This document shows positions 9,053 through 17,060 of a DNA stretch of 64,000 nt, one piece after another (position 1 is the stretch's first letter; each line of letters starts with the position of its first letter). The position numbers and the translations under genes were made by a program. Source of the DNA: JANMJD01 sp963828405 (GTDB taxonomy: Bacteria > Actinomycetota > Acidimicrobiia > Acidimicrobiales > Ilumatobacteraceae); the NCBI GenBank assembly GCA_963828405.1, contig CAWHEG010000030.1:124001-188000 (forward strand), written 5' to 3'. Below the pieces are notes generated by a model. The model saw nothing but the letters and a program-made list of their open reading frames with translations, was not told the DNA's origin and did no database searches.

Positions 9053-9364
9053 TCAGCAGTCGGCGAGAGCGCCGAGGGCATCGCAGATCCGTTGTCGCCC
9101 GCCCACGCCGAGTTGACCGAGCCGTGTCGTGAGGACCGACTTGGGGACCGCGGCGAGGTTGTCGAACGTGGCCACGCTGTCGTGGTCGAGGCCCTCATCG
9201 GGCCCGACGCGGATGCAGGTCGGGATGTCTCGCACGGTACTCGTCACCGGCGCGACGACGACGTTGTTGAGCACGGGGATGACCTCGTCGCGAGAGACGA
9301 CGAGTACGGGTCGGCGTTTGTGATTCGGTGTCTCCATCAGCCAGATCTCGGCCTGGGCTACCAC
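9053..9364 (-). CDS. MazF/PemK-like toxin
   Basis: This is a 103-residue protein of the MazF endoribonuclease superfamily. It has the typical N-terminal strand AEIWLME, then KRRPVLVVSRDEVI and NNVVVAPVTSTVRDIPTCIRV, the substrate-binding core of MazF, and ends with the RLGQLG helix region. Its GTG start (9364) lies inside the end of the upstream antitoxin gene (stop 9358-9360), so the two are translationally coupled. Expected role: sequence-specific mRNA cleavage when the antitoxin is lost. Assigned from motifs and gene pairing only. Confidence 0.82.
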   Translation of the reverse strand: MVAQAEIWLMETPNHKRRPVLVVSRDEVIPVLNNVVVAPVTSTVRDIPTCIRVGPDEGLDHDSVATFDNLAAVPKSVLTTRLGQLGVGGRQRICDALGALADC

Positions 9365-9609
9365 GGCTCCGCCTCGGTCATCGCCATCGCGCTGGCCATG
9401 GCGAGTTCATCGTCCTCGGGCGTTTGCGGCTGGTCACGGTACGACGCGGCGATGGAGGCGCCGACCCGAGCGCGGCGCATCGACTCGGCCAGGTGGTGGA
9501 CTCCTCGCCGGATCACGGCTGAGCGACTCTCGGCGACACCGCTGTCGACGAGTTCGTCGATCAGCGCCAGTTCATCGTCGGTGAAGCGCGTCGGCACAGG
9601 CGTCGTCAT
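9358..9609 (-). CDS. Ribbon-helix-helix antitoxin
   Basis: This 83-residue protein begins TPVPTRFTDDELALIDELV and continues ESRSAVIRRGVHHLAE, the strand plus two helices of a ribbon-helix-helix DNA-binding fold. The C-terminal half is acidic (TPEDDELAMASAMAMTEAE), as expected for a segment that wraps the toxin. It overlaps the MazF-like gene by 7 bases. It likely represses its own promoter through the AT-rich site just upstream (9617-9631). Family member unknown. Confidence 0.75.
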   Translation of the reverse strand: MTTPVPTRFTDDELALIDELVDSGVAESRSAVIRRGVHHLAESMRRARVGASIAASYRDQPQTPEDDELAMASAMAMTEAEPW

Positions 9610-9616
9610 ACAATCT

Positions 9617-9631
9617 AGTATACATCGTGTA
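9617..9631 (-). promoter_or_regulatory. TA-module promoter and possible operator
   Basis: On the minus strand TATACT (9622 to 9617) ends 7 nt before the antitoxin ATG, so the mRNA is probably leaderless. The overlapping plus-strand sequence TACATCGTGTA (9621-9631) is a TACA/TGTA palindrome that could be the antitoxin operator. The stretch is conspicuously AT-rich for this genome. Confidence 0.45.
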
Positions 9632-9651
9632 GTGTTCTCGAAGGATCAGCC

Positions 9652-11403
9652 ATGACATATCGACCTCCTCTGGAGGACATCGCCTTCGCCCTCGCCCACC
9701 ATGCCGAGCTGGACGAGTTGGGTTCGTGGTATGGCGGTGGCGGCGTGGTCGACACCTCGACGACGGTCGAACTGCTCGGCGAGGCCGGACGGTTCGTGGC
9801 CGACGTCTTCGCCCCACTGGGTCGGATCGGCGACGAGCAGCCAGCGCACCGTCACGAGGACGGCACCGTCTCGACCGCACCGGGAACCCCGGCGGCCTAC
9901 CGGCGCTTCGTCGAAGCCGGGTGGGCGGGCATCTCGTTCCCCGAGGAGTGGGGAGGAGGGGGCCAGCCCTGGGTGACGACGATCGCCGTCCAGGAGATGC
10001 TCACCTCGGCGTCGATGGGGCTCTCGCTGTGCCCGCTGCTCACCCAGGGCGCCATTGAACTGCTCCTCCACCACGCGTCGGAGGAACAGAAGTCGATCTA
10101 CCTGCCGAAGATGATCAGCGGCGAGTGGACGGCCACGATGAACCTCACCGAGCCCGACGCCGGCTCGGATGTCGGCGCCCTGCGTTGCCGGGCGACGCCC
10201 GCCGCCGACGGCACCTACCGGGTCTCGGGGACGAAGATCTTCATCACCTTCGGCGAGCACGATCTGACGGACAACATCGTCCACCTGGTGCTCGCCCGCA
10301 CGCCCGGAGCGCCGCCGGGCACGAAGGGCATCTCGGTGTTCATCGTGCCCAAGTACCTGGTCGGCGAGGACGGCTCGCTCGGGGCCCGCAACCGCGTCGA
10401 GTGCCTGAAGGTCGAGCACAAGCTGGGGATCCACGCCTCGCCGACCTGTGTGATGGAGTTCTCCGAGGCCGTCGGCTACCTGATCGGTGAGGAGTGCACC
10501 GGGATGCACTCGATGTTCACGATGATGAACAACGCCCGGCTCTCCGTCGGTCTCGAAGGGCTGGCGGTCAGCGAGGCGGCGTACCAGCGGGCCCTCGGCT
10601 ACGCCCGCGAGCGCCACCAGGGCCGGGCGGTCGGCGCCGGCCACGCCGGTCCGTCGCCGATCATCGAGCACCCCGACGTCCGACTGATGCTGGCGACGAT
10701 GCGGGCCAACATCGAGGCGATGCGCGGGTTGCTCTACTTCGACGCCGCCCACGTCGACCGGGCCATCTCCCACCCCGACCCGGCCGAGCGGCGGGCGGCG
10801 GGCGATCTCGTGGCCCTGCTCACCCCGGTGTGCAAGGCCTGGTCGACCGATCTCGGGGTCGAGATGGCCTCGCTGGGCATCCAGATCCATGGGGGCATGG
10901 GGTTCATCGAGGAGACCGGGGCGGCCCAGCACTGGCGCGACAGCCGGATCGCCCCGATCTACGAGGGGACGAACGGCATCCAGGCGATCGACCTGGTCAC
11001 CCGCAAGGTGATGCTCGACGGCGGGGCGGCCCTCGACGGTCTGCTCGCCCGGGTCCGTCGGGAGGCGGGCGAGACCGACGCGGCGGACGCCGTCGGGACC
11101 GCCACCGTCCACCTGCGCCGGGCGCTGGCCGACGGCCGGATCGACGACGCGCTGGCCGGGGCGACGCCCTACCTGCGGATGCTCGGCATCCTGCTCGGCG
11201 ACTGGGTGCTGCAACGAGGGGCCGCGGCCACCCGTCGCCTCGCCGGGGCGGGAGGCCCGGGCTCCGGTGGGATCGCCGACGGTGGCGACCGGGTCGCCCT
11301 CGCCGAGTTCTACCGGGTGCGCATTCTGCCCACGGCGGTCGGCCTGCTCGGCTCGGCCACGGCCGGAGTGGCCGGCCTCGAGGCGATCGCCTTCACGCGT
11401 TGA
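9652..11403 (+). CDS. Acyl-CoA dehydrogenase, long form
   Basis: This is a 583-residue FAD-dependent acyl-CoA dehydrogenase of the large subgroup that includes FadE5 and the DmdC-like enzymes: an N-terminal extension (YRPPLEDIAFAL) and an extra C-terminal helical domain flank the standard core. FAD and substrate motifs are visible in MNLTEPDAGSDVGALR and KIFITFGEHD; the C-terminal core has GIQIHGGMGFIEET and IYEGTNGIQAIDLV. It catalyses alpha,beta-dehydrogenation of an acyl-CoA; chain length cannot be read from sequence. The ATG at 9652 has GAAGGA at 9640-9645. It stands alone, divergent from the TA pair. Confidence 0.9.
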   Translation: MTYRPPLEDIAFALAHHAELDELGSWYGGGGVVDTSTTVELLGEAGRFVADVFAPLGRIGDEQPAHRHEDGTVSTAPGTPAAYRRFVEAGWAGISFPEEWGGGGQPWVTTIAVQEMLTSASMGLSLCPLLTQGAIELLLHHASEEQKSIYLPKMISGEWTATMNLTEPDAGSDVGALRCRATPAADGTYRVSGTKIFITFGEHDLTDNIVHLVLARTPGAPPGTKGISVFIVPKYLVGEDGSLGARNRVECLKVEHKLGIHASPTCVMEFSEAVGYLIGEECTGMHSMFTMMNNARLSVGLEGLAVSEAAYQRALGYARERHQGRAVGAGHAGPSPIIEHPDVRLMLATMRANIEAMRGLLYFDAAHVDRAISHPDPAERRAAGDLVALLTPVCKAWSTDLGVEMASLGIQIHGGMGFIEETGAAQHWRDSRIAPIYEGTNGIQAIDLVTRKVMLDGGAALDGLLARVRREAGETDAADAVGTATVHLRRALADGRIDDALAGATPYLRMLGILLGDWVLQRGAAATRRLAGAGGPGSGGIADGGDRVALAEFYRVRILPTAVGLLGSATAGVAGLEAIAFTR

Positions 11404-11434
11404 GCCTTCACGCGTCGAGCCTTCAGGCGTTGAG
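11390..11434. repeat. Three 15-bp tandem repeats over two stops
   Basis: CCTTCACGCGTTGAG, CCTTCACGCGTCGAG and CCTTCAGGCGTTGAG follow one another. The first copy contains the dehydrogenase TGA (11401-11403); the third contains the stop of the convergent MFS gene (complement of 11423-11425). Confidence 0.85.
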
Positions 11435-12748
11435 CAGGTGGTCGGCGTCGACGAGATGGCGCCAGCGCGGGCGGAGGACCGAGACGACGCCACCGCTGGC
11501 GAACACGACGATGGCGCCCACGGTCAGCGAGGTGCGCAGACCGATCGAGTCGCCGATCCGGCCGTGGACCCACAGACCGGTGCCGTAGCTCAGGCCGACG
11601 AGGCCCTGCCACCACGACAGGATCCGACCGCGGTTCTCGCGCGGCGCGTACTGCTGGTTGGTGGCGATGAGCATCGATTGCACCATGGCGATCGTCCCTC
11701 CCAGGGCGAACACGATGGCGACCGCTCCGGCCAGACCGGGAGCGTGGACATAGCCGATGAGCAGGGCGCACGAGGCGATCAGCGCCGAGCGCACCCCGGC
11801 GGCCCGCCCGAAGCGCACGGCGACGGTGGTCACCAGCAGGCCGCCGATCACTGCGCCGAAGCCCTGGGCGGAGAGCAGGACGCTGGTCGCCCGCTGGGCG
11901 CGGCCGTCGGTCGCCGACGGCCCGAGGAACCCACGGGCGAACACCGGGGCGAACCCCATGAACGGGATGATCAGGAGGTGAAGCCACACCGACGTGGCGA
12001 CGGCGAACATGCACCCCCGGGCGTGCCACAGTCCCCGGGCGCCACTCACCAGGTCAACGCCGAACGGGGCAGGAGCCCGGACCGGGGGGACGAACGGCCG
12101 TCGGAGCGAGGCGATGCCCGTCCACAGCGCCAGGAAGCTGATCGCGTTGGCGGCGATCGCCCACGACGGCCCGATCACGGCGAGCAGGGCGGCGATCAGC
12201 GGGCCGACGATGCGCCCGATGTTCCAGCCCATCAACCCGAGCGACGAGGCGGCGAGGATCTCCTGCGGCGGGACGAGCTCCGGGAGGATCGACTGCAGGG
12301 CAGGGCTGCCCATCGAGCCGGCACCGCTCTGCACGACGATGAACGCGGCGAGGACGTTCGGGTTGCGCTGGCCACCGGCGATCACCGCGGCGAGCAGCGC
12401 GGTGACGATCGTCTGGATGCCGAGCGTCGTCAGGAACAGGTGCCGGCGATCGAACCGGTCGGCGAGCACCCCGCCGACGGGTGCGCCGATGCCCTGCGAC
12501 CCGAACGTGGCCGCGGCCACGAGCCCGGCCGCCGCCGCCCCGCCGGTGGCCGAGGTGACGAGGGTCCCCACCGTGGCCAGCTGGATCCAGGTGCCCAGGT
12601 CGGACAGCATCCCCCCGGTCCAGAACGTGGCGTACGCCCGCCGGCGGAGCGGGCGGAGTCCGGGCGGGAGCACCCGCCGAAGATATCCGAGGGTCGTGGC
12701 CGGAAGCCGTCGTCGCCGCTCGGTCGTCGGCGGCCGGTGCCTGCCCAA
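11423..12748 (-). CDS. MFS exporter, EntS-like
   Basis: This 441-residue integral membrane protein belongs to the MFS_3/enterobactin-exporter-like group. It has about ten to twelve hydrophobic segments, the cytoplasmic loop motif GGVLADRFDRRHLF between helices 2 and 3, and a second-half repeat ending in VHGRIGDSIGLRTSL. The substrate is unknown. The longest start is TTG 12748; GTG at residue 26 (before LPPGLRPLRRRAYA) is a credible alternative, since the first 25 residues are Arg-rich and not hydrophobic. It converges on the acyl-CoA dehydrogenase. Confidence 0.8.
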   Translation of the reverse strand: MGRHRPPTTERRRRLPATTLGYLRRVLPPGLRPLRRRAYATFWTGGMLSDLGTWIQLATVGTLVTSATGGAAAAGLVAAATFGSQGIGAPVGGVLADRFDRRHLFLTTLGIQTIVTALLAAVIAGGQRNPNVLAAFIVVQSGAGSMGSPALQSILPELVPPQEILAASSLGLMGWNIGRIVGPLIAALLAVIGPSWAIAANAISFLALWTGIASLRRPFVPPVRAPAPFGVDLVSGARGLWHARGCMFAVATSVWLHLLIIPFMGFAPVFARGFLGPSATDGRAQRATSVLLSAQGFGAVIGGLLVTTVAVRFGRAAGVRSALIASCALLIGYVHAPGLAGAVAIVFALGGTIAMVQSMLIATNQQYAPRENRGRILSWWQGLVGLSYGTGLWVHGRIGDSIGLRTSLTVGAIVVFASGGVVSVLRPRWRHLVDADHLLNA

Positions 12749-12773
12749 CGCGCCACCGCGGTCACGGCGCGTC

Positions 12774-12779
12774 TATCGT
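12774..12779 (+). promoter_or_regulatory. Candidate -10 of the pot operon
   Basis: TATCGT would start transcription near 12786, inside the palindrome at 12784-12807. No clear -35 was found. Confidence 0.35.
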
Positions 12780-12783
12780 TGGC

Positions 12784-12807
12784 GAATCGGTCGATCTCGA
12801 CCGATTC
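12784..12807. promoter_or_regulatory. 24-bp inverted repeat before potA
   Basis: GAATCGGTCGA and TCGACCGATTC are perfect 11-base inverted repeats separated by TC. The element overlaps the predicted transcription start and lies 21 bases before the potA GTG. It could be an operator for a dimeric regulator or a 5' hairpin; no regulator gene is adjacent. Confidence 0.6.
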
Positions 12808-12828
12808 CGTGCCCGGGAGCGTCCGTCA

Positions 12829-13851
12829 GTGTCCGAATCCACACCCGCCATCCGACTCGTCGGTCTGCGCCGGGCATTCGGTGATGTCGTCGCCGTCGAC
12901 GACATCGACCTGACGATCGGTGACGGCGAGTTCTTCTCGATGCTCGGCCCGTCGGGTTCGGGCAAGACCACCGTGCTCCGGCTGATCGCCGGCTTCGAAC
13001 AGCCCGACGCCGGGGCGATCCTGCTCCATGGCCGCGATGTCGCCGGTCTCGCCCCGTACGACCGCGACGTGAACACCGTCTTCCAGGACTACGCCCTGTT
13101 CCCGCACATGACGGTGCAGGAGAACGTCGAGTACGGCCTCAGGGTGAAGGGGGTCGGCAAGGCCGAACGCCGGGCCCGGGCGACCGAGATGCTCGCCACC
13201 GTGCGCCTCGGCGACTACGGCTCGCGCCGACCGACCCAGCTGTCGGGCGGCCAGCGCCAGCGCGTCGCCCTCGCTCGTGCGCTGGTCAACCGGCCCAAGG
13301 TGTTGCTGCTCGACGAACCCCTCGGTGCCCTCGATCTCAAGTTGCGCGAGGAGATGCAGGTCGAACTGAAGCTGATCCAGCGCGAGGTCGGCATCACCTT
13401 CGTCTTCGTGACCCACGACCAGGGTGAGGCCCTCTCGATGAGCGACCGCATCGCGGTGTTCAACCACGGCCGCGTCGAACAGGTCGGCAACCCGCGTGAG
13501 ATCTACGAGCGCCCGGCCACGTCGTTCGTCGCCACCTTTGTCGGCACCTCGAACGTGCTCCCGTCGGGCGGGTCGATCCGACCCGAGCGGGTGCGCGTGC
13601 TTCCTGCGGGATCGGCCGTCCCCGGCGAGGAATGCCGGACGGCCACCGTGATCGATGTCCAGTACCTCGGAGCCGACGTGCGGGTCCTCGCCCGCGTCGC
13701 GGGCGGCTCCACCATGATCGCCAACGTCCCGAGCTCGCAGCTCACCGACGTGGCGAACGGCGATGCGATCACCCTCGCATGGCCACCCCAGGCAGCAACG
13801 ACGCTGCCGTCATCCAGCCAGCCAATCCTCCAGGGGGAGAACCAGGCATGA
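12829..13851 (+). CDS. potA: Spermidine/putrescine-type ABC ATPase
   Basis: This 340-residue ATPase powers a polyamine-type importer. Motifs in order: Walker A GPSGSGKT (40-47), Q-loop in VFQDYALFPHMTV, signature LSGGQ (138-142), Walker B LLLDEP (159-164) and the H-loop FVTHDQGEA. A C-terminal TOBE-like region follows from SFVATFVGTSNVL, the PotA/CysA subfamily arrangement. It is the first gene of a four-gene operon (ATPase, binding protein, two permeases). Its TGA overlaps the next gene's ATG as ATGA. Related substrates such as other polyamines cannot be excluded. Confidence 0.88.
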   Translation: MSESTPAIRLVGLRRAFGDVVAVDDIDLTIGDGEFFSMLGPSGSGKTTVLRLIAGFEQPDAGAILLHGRDVAGLAPYDRDVNTVFQDYALFPHMTVQENVEYGLRVKGVGKAERRARATEMLATVRLGDYGSRRPTQLSGGQRQRVALARALVNRPKVLLLDEPLGALDLKLREEMQVELKLIQREVGITFVFVTHDQGEALSMSDRIAVFNHGRVEQVGNPREIYERPATSFVATFVGTSNVLPSGGSIRPERVRVLPAGSAVPGEECRTATVIDVQYLGADVRVLARVAGGSTMIANVPSSQLTDVANGDAITLAWPPQAATTLPSSSQPILQGENQA

Positions 13852-15164
13852 AAAAACGACACATCAGCGCGCTACTGGCCGTCGGCGTCCTCGCCGTCAC
13901 CGCATGCGGGAGCGATTCGAAGTCCGAGCCGGCCGCCATCGAGGAGGCCGCTACCACCGGCGCCCCGGCGGCGACCGAGGCTCCGGCGGCGACCGAGGCT
14001 CCGGCAGCGACCGAGGCTCCGGCCGCCACCGAGGCACCGGCCGCCACCGACGGGGGCGACGGCGGGACCGACTACATGTGGACCCCCGACCCCGACGCCC
14101 TGGCCGGCGCCGAGGGCCAGGTGAACCTGATCGCCTGGGCCGGCTACGTCGAGGACGGCTCGACCGATCCGGCGGTCGACTGGGTCGCGCCGTTCGAGGA
14201 CATGACCCAGTGCAAGGTCGAGACGAAGCTCGGCAACTCCTCCGACGAGATGGTGCAGTTGATGCAGACCGGCGAGTACGACTCCGTCTCGGCCTCCGGC
14301 GACGCCACGCAGCGCCTGATCGCCGGTGACGAGGTCGTCGCCATCGACACGGCGAAACTGTCCAGCTATGCCGACGTGTTCGACGACCTCAAGCTCCAGC
14401 AGTGGAACTCCGTCGACGGCAAGCCCTTCGGCATGCCTCACGGTCGTGGCGCCAACCTCCTGGTGTTCAACACCGAGGCGTTCGCCGCCGGAGCCCCCGA
14501 CTCGTGGGGTGTGATGTTCGACGGCGGGGCTGCGTCCGACGGGGCCGTCTCGGTGTACGACAGCCCGATCTACATCGCCGACGCCGCGGTCTACCTGATG
14601 GCCACCCAGCCCGACCTGGGGATCACCAACCCGTACTCGCTCGACCAGGCCCAGTTCGACGCAGCGATCGCCCTGCTCGACAAGCAGAAGGCGCTCACGG
14701 GCCAGTACTGGGCGGTGTACACCGACCAGCAGGCCGCCCTCGAGGGTGGCACGGTGCTCGCCGGCACGACATGGCAGGTCATCGTCAACCTGGCTCAGGC
14801 CAACGGCGCCAAGATCGACGCCGTCAAGCCAAAGGAGGGCGCCACCGGTTGGTCGGACACGTGGATGATCTCGTCGAAGGCGAAGAACCCGAACTGCGCC
14901 TATCTGTGGCTCGACTGGATCGCCTCGCCGTGGGCCAACGCCCAGGTGGCGGAGTGGTTCGGTGAGGCGCCGTCCAACGCCAAGTCGTGCGACGTGACCA
15001 CCACCCCGGAGCACTGCGCGATCTTCCACGCTGGAGAGACGGAGTACTGGAAGGACGTGTGGTACTGGACGACGGCGACCGAGGAGTGCATCGACGGTCG
15101 CACGGACGTCAAGTGCGTCCCGTACACGGAGTGGGTCAACGCCTGGAACAAGCTCCGCGCCTAG
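13848..15164 (+). CDS. potD: Polyamine-type substrate-binding lipoprotein
   Basis: This 438-residue extracytoplasmic binding protein of the PotD/PotF group has a lipoprotein signal ending VLAVTAC (Cys20). A low-complexity linker of repeated ATEAP units follows at about residues 37-67. The binding domain starts with VNLIAWAGYVEDGS, the usual PotD opening (N-x-x-x-W-x-x-Y). The ATG at 13848 is preceded by an AGGGGGAGA ribosome site at about 13832-13840. The ORF is open further upstream, but that part lies inside potA. A strong hairpin follows the stop. Confidence 0.87.
   Translation: MKKRHISALLAVGVLAVTACGSDSKSEPAAIEEAATTGAPAATEAPAATEAPAATEAPAATEAPAATDGGDGGTDYMWTPDPDALAGAEGQVNLIAWAGYVEDGSTDPAVDWVAPFEDMTQCKVETKLGNSSDEMVQLMQTGEYDSVSASGDATQRLIAGDEVVAIDTAKLSSYADVFDDLKLQQWNSVDGKPFGMPHGRGANLLVFNTEAFAAGAPDSWGVMFDGGAASDGAVSVYDSPIYIADAAVYLMATQPDLGITNPYSLDQAQFDAAIALLDKQKALTGQYWAVYTDQQAALEGGTVLAGTTWQVIVNLAQANGAKIDAVKPKEGATGWSDTWMISSKAKNPNCAYLWLDWIASPWANAQVAEWFGEAPSNAKSCDVTTTPEHCAIFHAGETEYWKDVWYWTTATEECIDGRTDVKCVPYTEWVNAWNKLRA
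13961..14049 (+). repeat. 15-bp coding tandem repeats in potD linker
   Basis: Roughly six copies of a 15-bp unit close to GCGACCGAGGCTCCG encode successive A-A-T-E-A-P pentapeptide steps between the lipid anchor and the binding domain. It probably acts as a flexible cell-wall spacer. Boundaries are approximate. Confidence 0.75.
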
Positions 15165-15172
15165 CGGTCGAT

Positions 15173-15205
15173 CGGAGGGCGGGCGCGACGAGCGCCCGCC
15201 CTCCG
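15173..15205 (+). other. Long GC hairpin between potD and potB
   Basis: Two 14-base arms (CGGAGGGCGGGCGC and GCGCCCGCCCTCCG) close a 5-base loop 9 bases after the potD stop and 18 bases before potB. No T tract follows. It may stabilise the binding-protein mRNA or attenuate the permease genes. Confidence 0.7.
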
Positions 15206-15222
15206 GCCCTCCCCAGCACACA

Positions 15223-16167
15223 ATGAACGCATCGACACCGCCCGCCTCGGCACCACCGGCCACACCGGCCGGCGGGGCGGCCGCGTCCCGGGAACGGCCG
15301 GTGACGCGGTTCTTCGCGCGCCACCCCCGGGCGGGGCTCGGTGGCCTGCTCGGCGCTCCCGTCGCCTGGCTCGTCGGGATCTACGTCGTCTCGCTCGTAC
15401 TGCTCGTGTTCGCCGCGTTCTACCGCCTCGACCCGAAGTCGACCAAGCCGACCAGCGACCTCACCGGTGACAACCTGCGCACGGCGTTCACCGAGTCGAC
15501 CTTCCTCGGCGTGGTCTGGAACAGCCTGTGGATCGCCCTGGCCGTCACCGCGGTCTGCCTGCTCATCGCCCTGCCGATGGCCTTCTACGTGGCCAAGGTG
15601 GCCAAGCCCTGGGCCCGCCGCAGCCTGATCGTCGCCATCCTCCTGCCCCTGTGGGCCGGGTACCTGGTCAAGGCGTACGCCTGGAAGGCGCTGCTGCGCC
15701 CGGCGTCGAAGTTCGGGGTCAACACCGACGGCGGCTTCCTCGACGCGACGTTCGGCTGGACCCCCGGATTCGGCAAGGTCGCCGTGATCGCCTCGCTGGC
15801 CTATCTCTGGCTGCCCTACATGGTGCTGCCGATCTATGCGGGCCTCGAACGGCTGCCCACGTCGCTGCTCGACGCGGCCAGCGACCTCGGCGCCCGGCCG
15901 GGGCGGACGTTCCGCTCCGTGATCATGCCGATGCTCGTGCCGTCGATCGCCGCCGGCTCGATCTTCACCTTCTCGCTGTCGTTGGGCGACTACATCATCC
16001 CCAAGGTGGTCACCGAGGGCAAGGTCCGGCTGCTCGGCAATCTGATCGAGTCGACCCTGCTCGCCCCCAACCAGCCCCTGGCCGCGGCGTTCACCATCTG
16101 GCCGCTGATGATCATCATCGTCTACCTCGTCGGGATGAAGCGTCTCGGCGCCTTCGAGAGCCTGTGA
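15223..16167 (+). CDS. potB: ABC permease, polyamine-type (PotB)
   Basis: This 314-residue inner-membrane permease of the binding-protein-dependent family has about six transmembrane helices after a 30-residue Ala/Pro-rich cytoplasmic N-terminus. The EAA loop that docks onto PotA is visible as LLDAASDLGARPGRTFRSVIMPM. It pairs with the next gene to form the channel heterodimer. The ATG start lies 18 bases after the intergenic hairpin. Confidence 0.88.
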   Translation: MNASTPPASAPPATPAGGAAASRERPVTRFFARHPRAGLGGLLGAPVAWLVGIYVVSLVLLVFAAFYRLDPKSTKPTSDLTGDNLRTAFTESTFLGVVWNSLWIALAVTAVCLLIALPMAFYVAKVAKPWARRSLIVAILLPLWAGYLVKAYAWKALLRPASKFGVNTDGGFLDATFGWTPGFGKVAVIASLAYLWLPYMVLPIYAGLERLPTSLLDAASDLGARPGRTFRSVIMPMLVPSIAAGSIFTFSLSLGDYIIPKVVTEGKVRLLGNLIESTLLAPNQPLAAAFTIWPLMIIIVYLVGMKRLGAFESL

Positions 16168-16174
16168 GCACGCG

Positions 16175-17003
16175 ATGAACCTCAACCGTCGATCACGCTG
16201 GACACTGCGTGGGATCACCTGGTTGGGCCTGGTGTTCCTCTACCTGCCGTTGCTCGTCGTCGCCGTGCTCTCGTTCAACACGGCCAAGTCGCTGTCGTGG
16301 CCGCCGGCCGGGTTGACCACCTCGTGGTGGTCGAAGGCGTGGCAGGCCGAGGGCCCGAAGGACGCTGCTGGTCAACTCGGTGAAGGTGGCGCTCGCCGCG
16401 ACGTTCATCGCCCTGGTGCTCGGCACGCTCGCCGCCTTCGCCATGCACCGCTACCGGTTCTTCGGTCGCAACGCCATCTCGTTCCTGCTCGTGCTGCCGA
16501 TCGCCCTGCCGGGCATCGTCACCGCGGTGGCCCTGCAGAACAGCTTCAGCCGGCGGCTCGACCTCGGGGTTTTCGACTTCCAGATTGGTTTCGGGTTCCA
16601 CTCGTTGGTCATCGCCCATGCGACGTTCTGCGTGGTCGTGGCCTACAACAACATCGTCGCCCGGCTGCGGCGCTCGTCACCCAACCTGCTCGAGGCCTCG
16701 GCCGATCTGGGCGCCCGTCCGTTCCAGACGTTCCGCCTCGTCACCTTCCCGCTGGTGCGCTCGGCGCTGCTGGCCGGCGGGATCCTCGCCTTCGCCCTGA
16801 GCTTCGACGAGATCGTGGTCACGACGTTCACCGCCGGCTCGGGCTACCTGACGTTGCCGCAGTGGATCTTCGCCAACATCTCCCGGCCGAACAACGTGCC
16901 GCTGGTCAACGTGATGGCCACCTTCGTGATGCTGGTGTCCATCCCCCTGGCCTGGGTGGCGCAGCGGTTGTCGGACGGTGGCGAGGCGCTCGCCGGTCGC
17001 TGA
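16175..17003 (+). CDS. potC: ABC permease PotC, apparent frameshift
   Basis: This second permease of the importer begins NLNRRSRWTLRGITWLGLVF at ATG 16175 and continues to ...WWSKAWQAEGPKD in one frame. The remainder (LLVNSVKVALAATFIALVL through the EAA loop LLEASADLGARPFQTFRLVTFP to the end) is in the +1 frame. One extra base near 16364 explains the break; removing it gives a normal 275-residue PotC. Both halves are conserved, so either the sequence has an error or the gene broke very recently. The start is 7 bases after potB. Confidence 0.82.
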
Positions 17004-17045
17004 GCAGGCCGACGCCCGCCCGCCCGACGCGGTGCCCCGGGTCGG

Positions 17046-17051
17046 TAGCCT
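17046..17051 (+). promoter_or_regulatory. Candidate -10 (TAGCCT) for ftsY
   Basis: TAGCCT is followed by 9 nt and then the ftsY ATG. Confidence 0.4.
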
Positions 17052-17060
17052 CGACCTGCC

